A stretch of DNA of 64,000 nt from Amaurobius ferox (GCA_951213105.1 OX578145.1:9937191-10001190), one strand, 5' to 3'. Positions 1 through 10,908 are shown, numbered from the stretch's first letter. Notes: generated by a model from the sequence alone, not told the origin. Numbers and translations: made by a program.

Positions 1-594
1 ATAACAGTAGTCTTTCGAATATATGGGCGGATATAACAGTGCAGTCGCACACAGAAAGAAAGACAGACATGCACACACACGCCAAAAGTAATTAATCCGT
101 GTTCTGAATTTGTCGAAACCGTGTAAATCGTTCGCTGATTCGAGTATTTGTCCCTATTACCCTATTTTTCACTGAACCTTTTGTAGAGATAGTAAAAAAT
201 AAAATGTGGGCAGGGTGTCCCTATATAATGCAATGACTTGACTTCTTCCGCGTCGAAACAATGATGTAATATAAGATAAATAAATATAAGAGATAAATAT
301 ATAAGATAAATGAATATATAAGATAAATAAATAAGATAAATAAATATATAAGATAAATAAATATTTAATATTTTGAAAATTATTTTCGCTAAAAATACGT
401 AACATTAGCCAATTTGATACTACGATTTGAGCCCCTTATATAATGGTGATGGTGGAATACTCGTTTATTGATTTCTTCTAAGAATCACTTGTCTGTTCAT
501 CCTGCTTTACTTACATGGTAAATTGTTCTGTCTCGTACTCTAACTCACTGGACGGGTTTTAAGGAATGTCAATGTAACCGACAGCACCCACCTA
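1..594. other. AT-rich DNA with an imperfect ATAAGATAAATA microsatellite
   Basis: No gene is recognised here. Positions about 264-375 hold an imperfect array of ataagata/aataaata units, which keeps short frames open on the minus strand without encoding anything recognisable. The rest is AT-rich with no palindrome, terminal repeat or domain that I can name. Confidence 0.7.
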
Positions 595-763
595 TCTTTC
601 TTTGATCCTAGAAATTTGAAACATGGACTAAATTTTAAGTGGGGCTAAGGCTACCCACAAAATGTTCATGAAATTCGATGCAGCTGTTCTACTGTGATGA
701 TGAGATAGATAAACAAACAGACAGACAGACAGATAGATATATTTTCAATTTTATTTATATAGA
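595..763 (-). mobile_element. 5' fragment of a Helitron-like element
   Basis: Read on the minus strand, the segment begins TCTATATAAATAAAATTG, preceded by A. It continues through a gtctgtctgt microsatellite, then a tract ending in aaattttgtgggtagcc and a stretch on the theme of gtccatgtttc. The same order occurs in the plus-strand copy starting at 50682, so the two are homologous. Only the first 170 bases are kept here; the 3' terminus is absent. Confidence 0.7.
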
Positions 764-1431
764 TAAAACATTTCATTCTCTTTTTAAGATATTGTCAATA
801 GTACAAAATCGTACCAATAAAAATGCTACACTAAAGTTATGATAGTAAAATAATAATGTAAAATGTGATATTTCATACATCAAATAGCATATTTTTAATC
901 GTTTGACAAGTAAATAATTGCATGTAAAGTATTTAGTATCTTAATATATTGCATGTATATTTTTTATTATTTGTTATGGCATGCTGAAATTTTAAAAGAA
1001 TGAGTTAAGAAGTCATTTGTGTTTAGGTTGTGCACATTTTTTTAATGTAGCGAATAAACTGTTGTTAAGTTATTAAAAATTGTTAAAATTACTTGGAAAA
1101 AGTAAAGCAACCAACTTACAATTTCAAGTTACCATTGCATATTTCATTATATTAGTTAATGTTATTTTAATAATACAAAGCTAATTTAATCTTTCTTACA
1201 TTTTCAATTCAATGGAATTATAAATGAAATATTAATGCCAAAAAATTCTATTATACGGCTTTATTAAATTTGCAAAGCTCCTGGGGTATTTCAAACTCTA
1301 TAATTACGCAAAATTGTTTACTATTTGTTAATGTGTGGTAGTAAAAAAAGGAATATAAGATGTACTATATTAAACTGCCTGAACTTCTACAAATTATAAT
1401 GCATAGGTTAATGAATGACATTCAACTAGTT
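764..1431. other. AT-rich spacer, nothing recognised
   Basis: Very AT-rich sequence with no long frame, no clear repeat and no RNA-gene signature visible by eye. It ends exactly where the family A palindrome begins. Confidence 0.6.
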
Positions 1432-2369
1432 ACTTTCCTTATATACATAATGTATAAGGAAAGTATTGTGACGGGGTCGAAAATTCGAATTCCAGTTTTC
1501 GACGGGAGATTTTTGAAGTGATGTCTGTGTGTGTGTGTGTGTGTGTGTGTAAGTATGTGTGTGTGTGTGTGTGTGTGAAAGTGTGTGTGTGTGTCAGTGA
1601 GTCTGTGGAGACGATAACTGACGAACGAATGGACCGATTCGAACAAAATTTGGTACAAAAATCACAATCCTTAAACACTGGAAGCCTATTGTTTTTATAC
1701 GCAATCAAATGTTCAGAACACCCCTAAATTTTCGAATGAAATTTTGAAAAAATCGTCAAAAAATCAAAACCACTAATAAAGTTGCGTAAATAGACATTTC
1801 TTATGTAATTTTTTATTAGAAAATGATTGACATAAATTTTAGAACGCTAACATGAACCGTTTTCGAGATATTGAACATTTTTCAAAAAAATTATCAAATA
1901 GTTATATAAAATAAAAAAAAATATTTCCTCTTGAGAAACATATTCGCTTTTCATATGTAATACCATGCGATAAATTGGATGATATCATTCTCGTGGATCT
2001 AGCTCGTTCCATTCATGAAAAAAGATACTTTGAGTAATACTTTTGGATTTGAACGCCAATAGTCATTTATCTGCTGTAAGAATAACTTATTTCTTCATCC
2101 ATAATGCTTGGCGAGATTTTGGCGACGAATTTGGCGGAATGTTGCCAACTTGGCGACTTTTTGAAATGTTGCCAAATTAACTAAAATCTCGCCAAATGCA
2201 TAAAAATGACGCTAAATCATTGAAATGACGATTAATTGTCGAAAATTCAATATTTTGAAAAGAATATTAGTATCTACTATAAGAAAAAAACCTATTTATT
2301 TTACTCTGTAAAAGTGGTAAATTTATTACATTAAATAAGGAAAGTCATGTGTTGCCCACATCAGATTTT
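1432..2369 (+). mobile_element. Family A non-autonomous element, copy 1 (near full length)
   Basis: Starts with a palindrome at 1432-1464 (ACTTTCCTTATA arm, short loop, TATAAGGAAAGT arm). This is followed by a conserved block (gacggggtcgaaaattcg), a (GT)n microsatellite at about 1527-1595, and a block reading accgattcgaacaaaattt. In the middle lies a cluster of TTGGCGA-type motifs (about 2108-2200). Near the right end the arm AGGAAAGT recurs. It is followed by a small stem-loop (ATGTG at 2347-2351, loop of 5, CACAT at 2357-2361) and then cagatttt. Two more long copies (15008-15914 minus, 16281-17182 plus) keep this order. It encodes no enzyme. The class assignment (Helentron/Helitron-2 type non-autonomous) is an inference from the architecture. 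Confidence 0.75.
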
Positions 2370-2935
2370 ATTTTATCTTAATTCTAAATCATTTTTCAAT
2401 TTACAACAACAACAACAAAATATAAATAAAATAAAATAAAAATAAATAAATAAATAAGCATATTGAAAGTTAAAGTGAGTTTATTTATGATTATCTTATA
2501 TTCAAAGAAAAAGAAAGTATTCAGTAATCAGTTTAGTTTCAGCATACATTAGCTGTAAGTGAATGTACTGAAAAATTATTTAAATAAAATGCCTGATTAA
2601 GTATTAAACATATTTCTCAAACTTTTATTAAAACATCACTGGCTGTCTGAATGGAATCCATTCATCTTTGTCCCCAGAGATTTGAGTAATTATAAATATT
2701 TTATTTTAAGGAAATTTACAGCAATATTAATCTTTAAATCACCCATTGTAATGTAATCTATCGAATCATTTGTGAATAAACATAAATACAGCATTTCCTT
2801 ACGTTTCATTTTGTTTGTTCTGCGATTTGTAGAAAATTTTAAACTTCCAAATTTAATGAATAATATTGCTTTACTGACAAATTATTATTCCTTTACACCG
2901 AACAGAGAAACAAAAGGGAAGTAAATAGCAAAAGC
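2370..2935. other. AT-rich spacer
   Basis: AT-rich, with an aac and an aaata simple-sequence patch around 2400-2460. No gene or named repeat is recognised. Confidence 0.6.
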
Positions 2936-2989
2936 TCCGATCGCGATCTAGAAGATCTACTCGCAGTGGGCCTACAAGCCCAGACGTCA

Positions 2990-3248
2990 AAAGTTAGTGC
3001 TCCGGCCTCTGCTCTCGGAGGTGACGGTATAATCCTACTTCTCCCAAACGTCTGGCTACAGTTTTTCGGGAGATCCGCTTTCCTGTGGTAGCAAGAAACT
3101 GATTTGCCAACTGCTGAGCTGTGGTGCGCCGATACCTTTTTACCGATAGAACAATGTGCCTGTCTCCTGTAGGCGTCGTACTTCTAACACGACCTCCCCG
3201 TGACGCTTGCTACACATTCCAGTTGTTTAAAATGCTTGCCACAGTCGT
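2990..3248 (-). pseudogene. Tc1-like transposase fragment (DNA-binding domain), left part
   Basis: The minus strand from 3213 down to about 3025 translates to RGGRVRSTTPTGDRHIVLSV and then a QQLANQF...GKRISRKTVARRLGEVGLY tract. This is the second helix-turn-helix and the start of the catalytic region of a Tc1/mariner transposase, which binds the element's inverted repeats. A stop lies between this part and the piece at 3585-3645, and the frame ends in stops near 3000. The catalytic DDE half is missing. The coding run is split by a SINE inserted at 3249-3584, flanked by a 16-bp direct repeat (3233-3248 and 3585-3600). This is a dead, N-terminal remnant of a different Tc1 subfamily from the element at 4577. 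Confidence 0.8.
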
Positions 3249-3584
3249 TATTGTTGAGATCCAGACCGTCCGACCTACCAGAAAGGTGTAAGGTAACTGC
3301 TTGGACGGCCGGGAAGTGCCGCCCAATTTAGACCGGAACCCAGTGGGGGAGGCATCCACAGGGACCGTACCGTCCTTCCCTTACCACCAACCTCTCGAAA
3401 GGACTTACGGACCCACATGTTTAACGTGATCGTACTCCGCATGAACACGGCGGCAGTTGTGGCAGCGTGCAGAACCACGCGCAAACCACCGAGCTGCCGT
3501 TCCCGAAATGTGCCAACAGCACGCGGTGTTCCCAGGTGGTCACCCACCCAAGTACTAACCGCGTCCGATGCTGCTTGACTTCGG
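3249..3584 (-). mobile_element. 5S rRNA-derived SINE (SINE1 body), inserted in the Tc1 remnant
   Basis: Flanked by the exact 16-bp duplication TGCTTGCCACAGTCGT (3233-3248 and 3585-3600), which defines the insertion. Read on the minus strand, its first roughly 73 bases (3584 to 3512) match the 3' two-thirds of 5S rRNA: CACCGAAGTCAAGCAGC, GGTTAGTACTTGGGTGGG, then CTGGGAACACCGCGTGCTG. This covers the internal pol III promoter (box A, intermediate element, box C). The remainder (acgatcacgttaaacatgtg, gtacggtccctgtgga, cactgggttccgg, gggcggcact) is the same body found behind a tRNA-like head at 43062. The 5S part starts near 5S position 47, either by 5' truncation or by design of the family. Confidence 0.88.
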
Positions 3585-3645
3585 TGCTTGCCACAGTCGT
3601 GAAACAACGCTGTGGGCGATGTCGAACACCCTGGCAACATCTGTT
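3585..3645 (-). pseudogene. Tc1-like transposase fragment, first HTH (right part)
   Basis: On the minus strand this reads DVARVFDIAHSVVSRLWQAF. This is the typical first helix-turn-helix of a Tc1 transposase (compare the VISRLW motif in the element at 4577). It joins the 2990-3248 fragment once the SINE and one copy of its target duplication are discounted. The N-terminal side stops at a TTTA simple repeat at about 3643-3662. Confidence 0.8.
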
Positions 3646-3990
3646 ATTTATTTATTTATTTTTGCCTTCCTTCGATCTTTCCAATAATACGGTCACGCGT
3701 AATATCATGTAAGTGATATCGGGAAGACATACCAAAAATTTCAAGTTCGTCAATTAAATCTTTCCCGTAAAACTTTCACTTGGAACAACAACTGTCCACA
3801 CGCGTCAAATCCTTTAAATCTCTTATCAGCGCTATCACGTGACGAACAGGCGTAGAAACGAAAAATTTGCATAGGCACACCTCTTCTTACTGTATCCCGC
3901 ACTTATTTTAATTTTCCACATTATGCTTCCTTTTAATTTTGTGGTTGATATGGGTGATAGTGTCATCCGTCCTTAGCAATTGTTCAGCAG

Positions 3991-4038
<48 letters not shown>

Positions 4039-4545
4039 TAAGATTTAAAATGAATAACGATTATAGAGGTGGAAAGATTGCGTTTACAGGGTTGCAGAAA
4101 GGTCAAAGGGGATTGCGACTCCTTTTCCTGGTTAGAAGCTAGCTTTGACTTCAAGAAAACGCTCCCAGAGACTCTGCACGCCCGAAACAGCAATCGAACT
4201 TGTCCGTGGGGATATATAATGACCGAATCCCAGACAACATATAAATAGGTCAAAAGAAAAGATCAATAAAATTGGAATTTTTACAAACCAACATGGTGAG
4301 AATCAAGATAGTGTTGCATAAAGCTAATAGACTTAGGAGAGGAATGCATACATAGAAATGTCACGACGAATATAGAGAGCATTCAGAAAAGAAGCAACAG
4401 ATTATCCTAAGTAGGAGTGGAGTTGTATTCCAGGATGTCGGATAAATTAACATAATTTTTAGCACAAAATTTTTTGCAAAAAACATCGTAATAGTGTTTG
4501 ATAAAGCGGAAGGGAGTTTTGGAAGTCCTTTTTGGGATTGTATTT

Positions 4546-4576
<31 letters not shown>
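3646..4576. other. Spacer with two TA microsatellites
   Basis: Non-coding. A (TA)n run lies at about 3990-4032 and another at about 4548-4576; the second is the TA-rich target into which the Tc1-like element was inserted. Short frames across these runs are alternating Tyr/Ile products of TA repeats. Confidence 0.7.
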
Positions 4577-4579
<3 letters not shown>

Positions 4580-6030
4580 TCATGTCCAAAAGTTAAGCAT
4601 AATAAGTAAAATGCGAAAAAATCGGAGTTAATATGGATACAATGGTTCACAATTAGTTGTGGAGAATCGTGGGACGAAGGTAAATCATTGTGCTTATGCA
4701 AAATAGTTCAGTCGACGTCGACATGCGCAAAGCACCGGCGCACGTCGGAACGAGTATAAAACGGCTTCGAGCGACATGGCCAGTTGAGGCAGAATTTCAC
4801 AATTGCTGTGGTACGGAGCGTTGTTATCAATCAAAAAAGACGAAAGATGTCACAAATATGCCAATTGGACATGTTTTTGAAGGGACGAATTATTAGAATG
4901 CTGGAATCCGGTCGATCTCAAACCGAAGCGTCTCGAATTCTGAATGTACCTCAGTGTGTGATCTCCAGACTGTGGTAGAGGTTCCAAAACACTGGAGATG
5001 TTACCCGACGACCAGTACCAGGTCGGCCAAGAGTAACAACCGCTCTTCAAGACCGATATTTGGGATAACTGCGCTACGTCAGAGGAACCGTTCTGCCAGA
5101 TAACTGGGTTCAGCCCTGACAGCCGCCACAGGAATCACTGTTTCGTTGACAAACTGTTTACAGGAGACTCAGACACGTTGGTCTCTATGCCAGACGACCA
5201 GCAGTTTGCATCCCCCTGACGTCTGCACAGAAACGGGCGCATTTGCAGTGGAGTTTGGAACATCGGCAAAGGAGTGGACAACAGTGGGGCAATGTCATGT
5301 TCAGTGATGAGTCCAGGTTTAGCCTGCACACTGATGCTCATCGTACCACGATCTGGAAATATCGTGGAACACCTTTCCATCAGGGAAACATCACGGAAAG
5401 ACATCGTTTTGCGTTTGGGGGAGTCATGGACTGGGTAGGCATCATGATGGACAGACATCCACATCTTTAACAAGGGCTTGGTTACCGGTCAAAGATACAG
5501 AGACGAAGTCCTTGAGCCTACCGTTCGATTGTTTCGAGGTGCTGTTGGTTCTGATTTCATATTCATGGGTGATAACGCCCTCCGCTACCCACCAAGGGTG
5601 ATGCAGTTCCGCTACCATTCATGGGTGATGCAGCCCTCCGCTACCCACCAAGCTCCGTTCCGCAATTGAAAACTCTGTCTGTTCTCTGTGAGGCTTGGAA
5701 CTCTTTGAGCACATAACTCATCCAAATCCTCATCGAAGTATGGGAAATAGTTGTAAGCATTCGTGGTTGCCCGAGGTTCCCATACACCGTATTAAACTGC
5801 AGTATCACATTGTTTCAATCATTCTGTTTTACTGATGTTGACACTCGTATTGTGACCCTTTTTCTTCAAACCCTTTTCTTTGGATAATAAAAGTCGTTAT
5901 TATCCTTGTTTTCCATTGTTTTCTGCTTCTATAACCCTATTACACCCGGATACCGCGTTTCCTTCTATTAGGTAGATTTCCTGAAATTTTCACATAAACA
6001 GCAACTATGCTTAAATTTTGGACATGAGTG
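4577..6030 (+). mobile_element. Tc1-like DNA transposon, both ends intact, transposase dead
   Basis: Inverted ends CACTCATGTCCAAAAGTTAA (from 4577) and the complement of ...TTAAATTTTGGACATGAGTG (to 6030) differ at one or two bases in the outer 25. Both sides carry a TA dinucleotide (4575-4576, 6031-6032), the expected Tc1/mariner target duplication. The 1454-bp length is slightly short for a Tc1 element. Inside lies a broken transposase (4784 to about 5680). The element landed in a TA repeat four bases from the left end of the foldback element at 6034. Confidence 0.92.
4784..5669 (+). pseudogene. Tc1-like transposase pseudogene
   Basis: The enzyme would cut and paste the element by binding its inverted repeats (two helix-turn-helix domains) and using a DDE/D catalytic triad. 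Visible parts are an N-terminal HTH at 4850-4978 (LKGRIIRMLESGRSQTEASR, then VISRLW), the linker with the GRPR motif at about 5020, the first catalytic Asp in MFSDESRFSLH at about 5298-5330, and a second Asp in FMGDNA at about 5563-5580. Stops follow VISRLW and lie near 5070. The frame changes between the blocks and the C-terminal third is unreadable. A 56-bp duplication (5561 versus 5617) disrupts the region after the second Asp. This copy is non-functional. Confidence 0.88.
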
Positions 6031-6192
6031 TATATGCAGGGTGTCCCAAAATCATTGAAACACGCTTTAATTTTTTACCTGTTGGAGATAAGTGGGCAAT
6101 GTAAATTGCAAAAATGTTGAAAGTAAGGTAGGAAATAAGACTACGTTAATGAAATAGTCATGCCATTCATTTTCAAACAGTTACACTTTTTA

Positions 6193-7951
6193 ACACTTTA
6201 CAACATAGTTGAAAAGTGTTTATGACTTTGTTCATTCTGTCTGTCTGTCTGTCTGTCTGTCCGTTAGCACGATAACTGCCGTAAAAATGCCTTTATCAAA
6301 ATGAAATTTTAGTATATTTTTCAGACGGTCTGTGGGACCTATGGGAATATAAATAAATAATATCACTCAATTAGTTTTTTATTGAACCGGGGATGAAAAA
6401 ATAAAATACATTGAACCCTATGGGACCTAATTTTTCAAACATTTTTTAAGCAAATTTAAAATTCCCAAATTGCTTCGAAATCTTTAGGAAATATTCACAT
6501 TATCCCACAAAATATATAAAAAAAAATTTCAGTAACATATGTTAGGTAGTTTTTTAATTAAAAATTATTTAATATAGGGAGAAAAACAAATTCAATTAAA
6601 TTCTGACTTTTGGGATATCCACCAGAAAGAAAAAAGAGACATATTATATAATAAATATCTTTCCAAGAGTTTAATTATTTTGTATATGAGAGAGGCTTCA
6701 CATTTTAAAATAAATTTGGTGGATAACAATTTTTCAAATTGTTTTAAATTTTATATAACTCTTCATGATATACTTATTTGATGGCATTTTTAATGCACTT
6801 TCCTACGTTCTAGAGAGTTAAAATTTGGTACACAGCTTAAATTTGTTGAACATTTTATTCTACAAAAATTTGGTGGATCTTTAAATATAGATCCTTCATT
6901 TGTTTCGAGATGGCCTGCAAATAATAGAATATCTCAAGAACGGCTAGTCCTAGAGTAATGGGGTTAGTCTTATTCTTTTTGTTGCCAAAAATCACGTATA
7001 AAATAGGAATTTAATTGATATAATTGAGCATACGTAGTCTTTTATTTTTATATTTAATAATTTTTGCGAACCATTTCGCAAAAATAGCCCGTTCCTTTTT
7101 CCCGAATCGTACTAGAATAACCTACAAACGATTTATACACCAAATTTTGTTAAATTTGTTCCATTAGTTTTTAGCTAGAGTGGATAAAGGCAATTTCTGC
7201 GGCCATTTCGCAAAGAAGGCAGATTCTTTTATTACGAATCGTACTATAATCTAATGAGCATCAGGATTTCCCACAAAAAACATACTTACCAAATTTTATG
7301 AAATTCGGTCCATCAGTTTTTCAGTTAGAGTGGTTGCAATATCCTCACAGAAACACACACAGATACACCCTTACACACACAGACGTCTTCCTAAAAATAG
7401 TTTTTTCGTATTCTAGAAGTCCCAAAACGTGTAGATCCTTCGAAAATTCGAGTTCCGATCTTCGGCACAATTCCAATACTTTGAATACATACACACACAC
7501 ACACATATATTATCTGTGTATCTGTGTATTATCTGTGTATCTAAATCCTTGCCTACGCAATTACAATAGTTGTGATTTTAAATGATCTCTAAACTTTTAT
7601 TATTTCTTCAACGAAGCCTAATTTTAACTTATGCAGAATGCAAATATCTCAAGCGATTGTAAGGTGAGTTACATAAGAATTGTTGAATTTTTTTCACACA
7701 AAATTATTTAGCTCTGGAGTCTGGAATACAAGTTATATGAATGAAATATCCATTGATTTTGCATAGAGAATCAGATTATTTGTATTTCGATACAGTTTTA
7801 AATATTTAAGTATAATAAATTACTGTAGTACTGTGATAATGTAAAAGATATCACCACTGAATGTATCACATTTTAGAAATTTTTAAGTGAAATTGCATTT
7901 CAGTTGGAAAGTGTTTCATAATCAATGCTTATGCATGATTGATCTTTCTTG
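6193..7951 (+). mobile_element. Family C element, copy C0, interrupted by family B
   Basis: Begins with the palindrome ACACTTTACAAC...GTTGAAAAGTGT, then a tctg microsatellite (about 6237-6260) and the gacggtctgtgggacctatgg block. It ends with gttggaaagtgt and the stem-loop ending in gcatgattgatctttcttg. Between about 6900 and 7490 a reverse family B copy interrupts it. It sits in the left arm of the foldback element at 6034. The uninterrupted right arm shows the target as acactttttaac followed by tttttatacg. Confidence 0.8.
6915..7480 (-). mobile_element. Family B element, partial, reverse orientation
   Basis: Shares gttatttttgccaaa-type and ccaaattttatgaaattcgg blocks with the plus-strand copies at 23935 and 41602, read in reverse. 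The ca/ac-rich microsatellite (7345-7382) is the reversed gt/tctg tract. The 5' palindrome has decayed into a CACA repeat at about 7490-7505. Confidence 0.7.
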
Positions 7952-8809
7952 TTAAATTTTTATACGACCCCCTTAGACAAATTTGGTCAACCAGAAAATT
8001 TTTATTTTTAAAGCAGTAAGATTATTAAAAATAAACCGCATATCTGTATCTTTAAAATTGAGCGAGTTATATTTAATTGAAAATTGAACATTGTGAATGG
8101 GGATTCTATATCATATTAGAAACGTAAATGTGTGCGACATATCACGAAAAAGATAAAACTGGATGATAATACATAGGAGACATTGTATTTGTACATTGTA
8201 TTTATACATTGTATTTACACATTTAGACATTGTACATCGTATTTCTAAAATTTGTAACGAAATTTGTCTCTTTATATCATTGTATGCATATTTTAATTAT
8301 GTGCTCCAACCGCTTAGTGAGTACCACTGCTTTATATGATCTCTGTCTGTGTAATGCTTTATTTAGATGCATCTGTGATAAAAAATTTTGACCCATATTA
8401 ATGTATTTCTGATCTAAACAATTTCCATCATCAATTTGTTTATGACCCCTATTTTCACTGATGAAACGGCCTTTCACATGCTACGGAAAAGTGGCATAAG
8501 TCAAATTTTTTCCTTTATCATTATTCAATTGATTTTAAAGATACAGATATGCAGGTTTTTTAATGATCTTGTTGCATTAAAAATAAAAAATTTCTGATTT
8601 TAAAAAATTTCTGATTTACTAAATTTGTCTAAGGGGGTCGTATAAAAAGTTAAAAAGTGTAACATTTTGAAAATGAATGGGAGGACTAATTAATTCACGT
8701 AGTCTTATTTCCTACCTTACTTTCAACATTTTTGCAATTTACGAGTGCATTGCCCACTTATCTCCAACAGGTAAATAATTAAAGCGCGTTTCAGTCCTTT
8801 TGGGGCACC

Positions 8810-8814
<5 letters not shown>

Positions 8815-8853
<39 letters not shown>

Positions 8854-8873
8854 TATATATTATATATATATAC

Positions 8874-8957
<84 letters not shown>
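8815..8957. repeat. TA dinucleotide microsatellite
   Basis: About 140 bases of almost uninterrupted TA directly against the right end of the foldback element. Its length is probably unstable in assemblies. Confidence 0.95.
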
Positions 8958-10321
8958 TCAAATGACTTTTGCATAGAGTTTCTCAGCTCTCTATATTTAA
9001 GGGCGTGTCATTTTTTCTTTCTTTAGTAACAAAGTGTATAAGGGAGATAAATAACTGTTTAGAAAAAGGGGAGAAAAAATGATTTATAGGAGTGAAAGTA
9101 AAAGTTTTTGCAACTTTCAGCAACACAGGCAACTCAAAGTCATTTTTAATATATATTTTTATATCGTACATACGGGGCAGCCAAAATCGATACTTTTCAC
9201 CCGGCAGTTTTCCAAGACATCGTTTGCCAAGATTGAAAAATAAGCATTGTTCTTAACTGCGAAGTTTCGGAGCGAGAAAATAAAAAAAAGCAAACACAGA
9301 GTTTCATACAATTTCGATAGTTGAGGGGCACTTTCCTTTCTTTCAGAGTTATATCGATTCTTAGAATTTTATATCGGTTTAAAAATCAATAGGCGTTATT
9401 AAAAATTTTTCCAGGGTGATATTCTTCAAAGATGGGAAGGAGAGGATTAAAATATTCCAACGATGCTTAATTAACAAGAAAATTTCTGAATTACAAATAT
9501 TTCAAATATGTCGAAAAATTAAAATTTTTGGAACTTTTCAGATTGTGACTTCTATTTTTGCTGAATGGTATCGATTGTTTCAGGAACATAAGTAATCGAT
9601 TTAAGCCATCGATTTAGTCATCTTGATTTCAGAAGGCGATATGATATTGTTCATACCTCTGCTTTTTTCTCGTATTTCGAAGTGTGTAAAGACGACTAGA
9701 AAAGTATATTAGTTTGAAAATGGGAAAAAAGTGAGTTTTAGCGTACGTCTGGATTCAGATTGGATAAATTAAGACTTTATTTCTTAATGTGACAAAGACT
9801 CCATATACACTGCAATACAAAAATACATATACATTTTACAATCCTGCAACATGACATACACAGTTATCGATACTATAATAGTACCATTAAAATATCCAAA
9901 AATTAAAAATTAATCAAGCAGCTTTATTTATAATAAAACACTGTTAAAAGGGATCGCAACTACAAACGACAAAACCATGGAATTAGTGTGGAGACGAGTG
10001 AGAAGCTTAGAAATACTACAATGCGGAATAAGAAATTAAGAGGATATCAGCGCCAGATTTCACCCTTAGCGGCCGATATGTGAATTATTTTTTTGTTCTT
10101 CAGAAATCAAAACCGCATACTCCTGAACGTATGTGTACAAAATTGGGTTACAGTTCTCTCAGTAGTTTTTCCGACAGAGAGGTCTTCTTTTTCGACCTAG
10201 ACCATCCGACCTACCCGAAGGTACAAGGTATCTATTTTAGGTGTTCAATTTCAATTATCCTGTATATTCAAAAAATATATTATACATTTTACATATTAAT
10301 TCTAATTTCAACAAATGCCAA
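8958..10321. other. Spacer with a short SINE1 remnant
   Basis: Mostly AT-rich and unrecognised. Positions about 10180-10235 match, in reverse, the SINE1 segment around the cgggtaggtcggacgg motif (compare 43305-43345). I see no terminal repeats or frames with recognisable content in the rest. Confidence 0.55.
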
Positions 10322-10908
10322 TCTATATATCTTATAGTTGAGTGAAACTGACTAACTGACTAATAGAAGAATGACACAGCCCAAACTGATGTAGGTAGAG
10401 ACTTGAAACTTTGCGTACTAATAAATAATAAGGAAAATCTAAAATTTTGTTCAAAAAATTTATAAATTTTGAAATTTTGCTTACTAATATTCTATAGTAT
10501 AACGACTAGCCTCACAAAATTAGTTTATATACAATCCTACGCAGAAAATAAAATATTCTTAATGAGCTCTATTTATGTACAATCAACCGTTCTGGAGATA
10601 TTTTAATTTATATATAAGGCCGGCGATATTTTTATATTTTATAATTAAAATTTTATGCAGTTGTTATTCCATTTGTAACCCTAGTAACAGAGTTGCGCTT
10701 CCATCACCGAAATTGTTTAGATTAAAGTGTCTGAAAACTCTGAAAATAAGGCAACCTACAGTGATCGGGGATGAACGAGTGTTTACAGGTCGCCATTTCC
10801 ATGTTAATAGAACTATAAAATGGGCTCCATTTTTATACATTTATTTGAATTAGTTTTTGATATTCAGAACTTTTATTAAATGACCGTAGCGTGAGAGGAA
10901 ATAGCTAG
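10322..10908 (+). mobile_element. Helitron-like non-autonomous element (587 bp)
   Basis: Starts TCTATATATCTTATAG preceded by A and ends ATAGCTAG followed by T. This is the A|TC...CTRR|T rule of Helitrons, with no target duplication. A gactaactgactaat repeat follows the 5' end, in the place where the copy at 50682 carries gtctgtct. The 3' hairpin is weak, so the call rests on the termini. Confidence 0.5.

Larger units (their letters stand above)
6034..8814. mobile_element. Large foldback element with about 250-300 bp arms, invaded by families C and B
   Basis: The left end (cagggtgtcccaaaatcatt, cacgctttaatt, acctgttggagataagtggg) is repeated inverted at 8660-8814. The homology continues inward: tacgacccccttagacaaat at about 7964 matches the complement of 8620-8645. 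Once the family C insertion (6193-7951) is removed, the left arm is continuous with the right arm. TA-rich sequence borders both ends, compatible with a TA target. The cagggtgtccc terminus is common in arthropod DNA elements of several groups, so the superfamily is left open. No transposase is visible. Confidence 0.78.

Noticed and set aside
3512..3635. Complete 5S rRNA gene on the minus strand
   Set aside because: Only the 3' two-thirds match. The apparent 5' part (3585-3635) is Tc1 transposase sequence, as shown by the 16-bp duplication.
3275..3640. 121-codon minus-strand open frame
   Set aside because: It runs through the 5S/SINE1 insert and Tc1 remnant; repeat-derived, no domain.
9170..9970. 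Possible DNA element starting ggggcagccaaaatcgat
   Set aside because: I could not find an inverted partner end or a target duplication.
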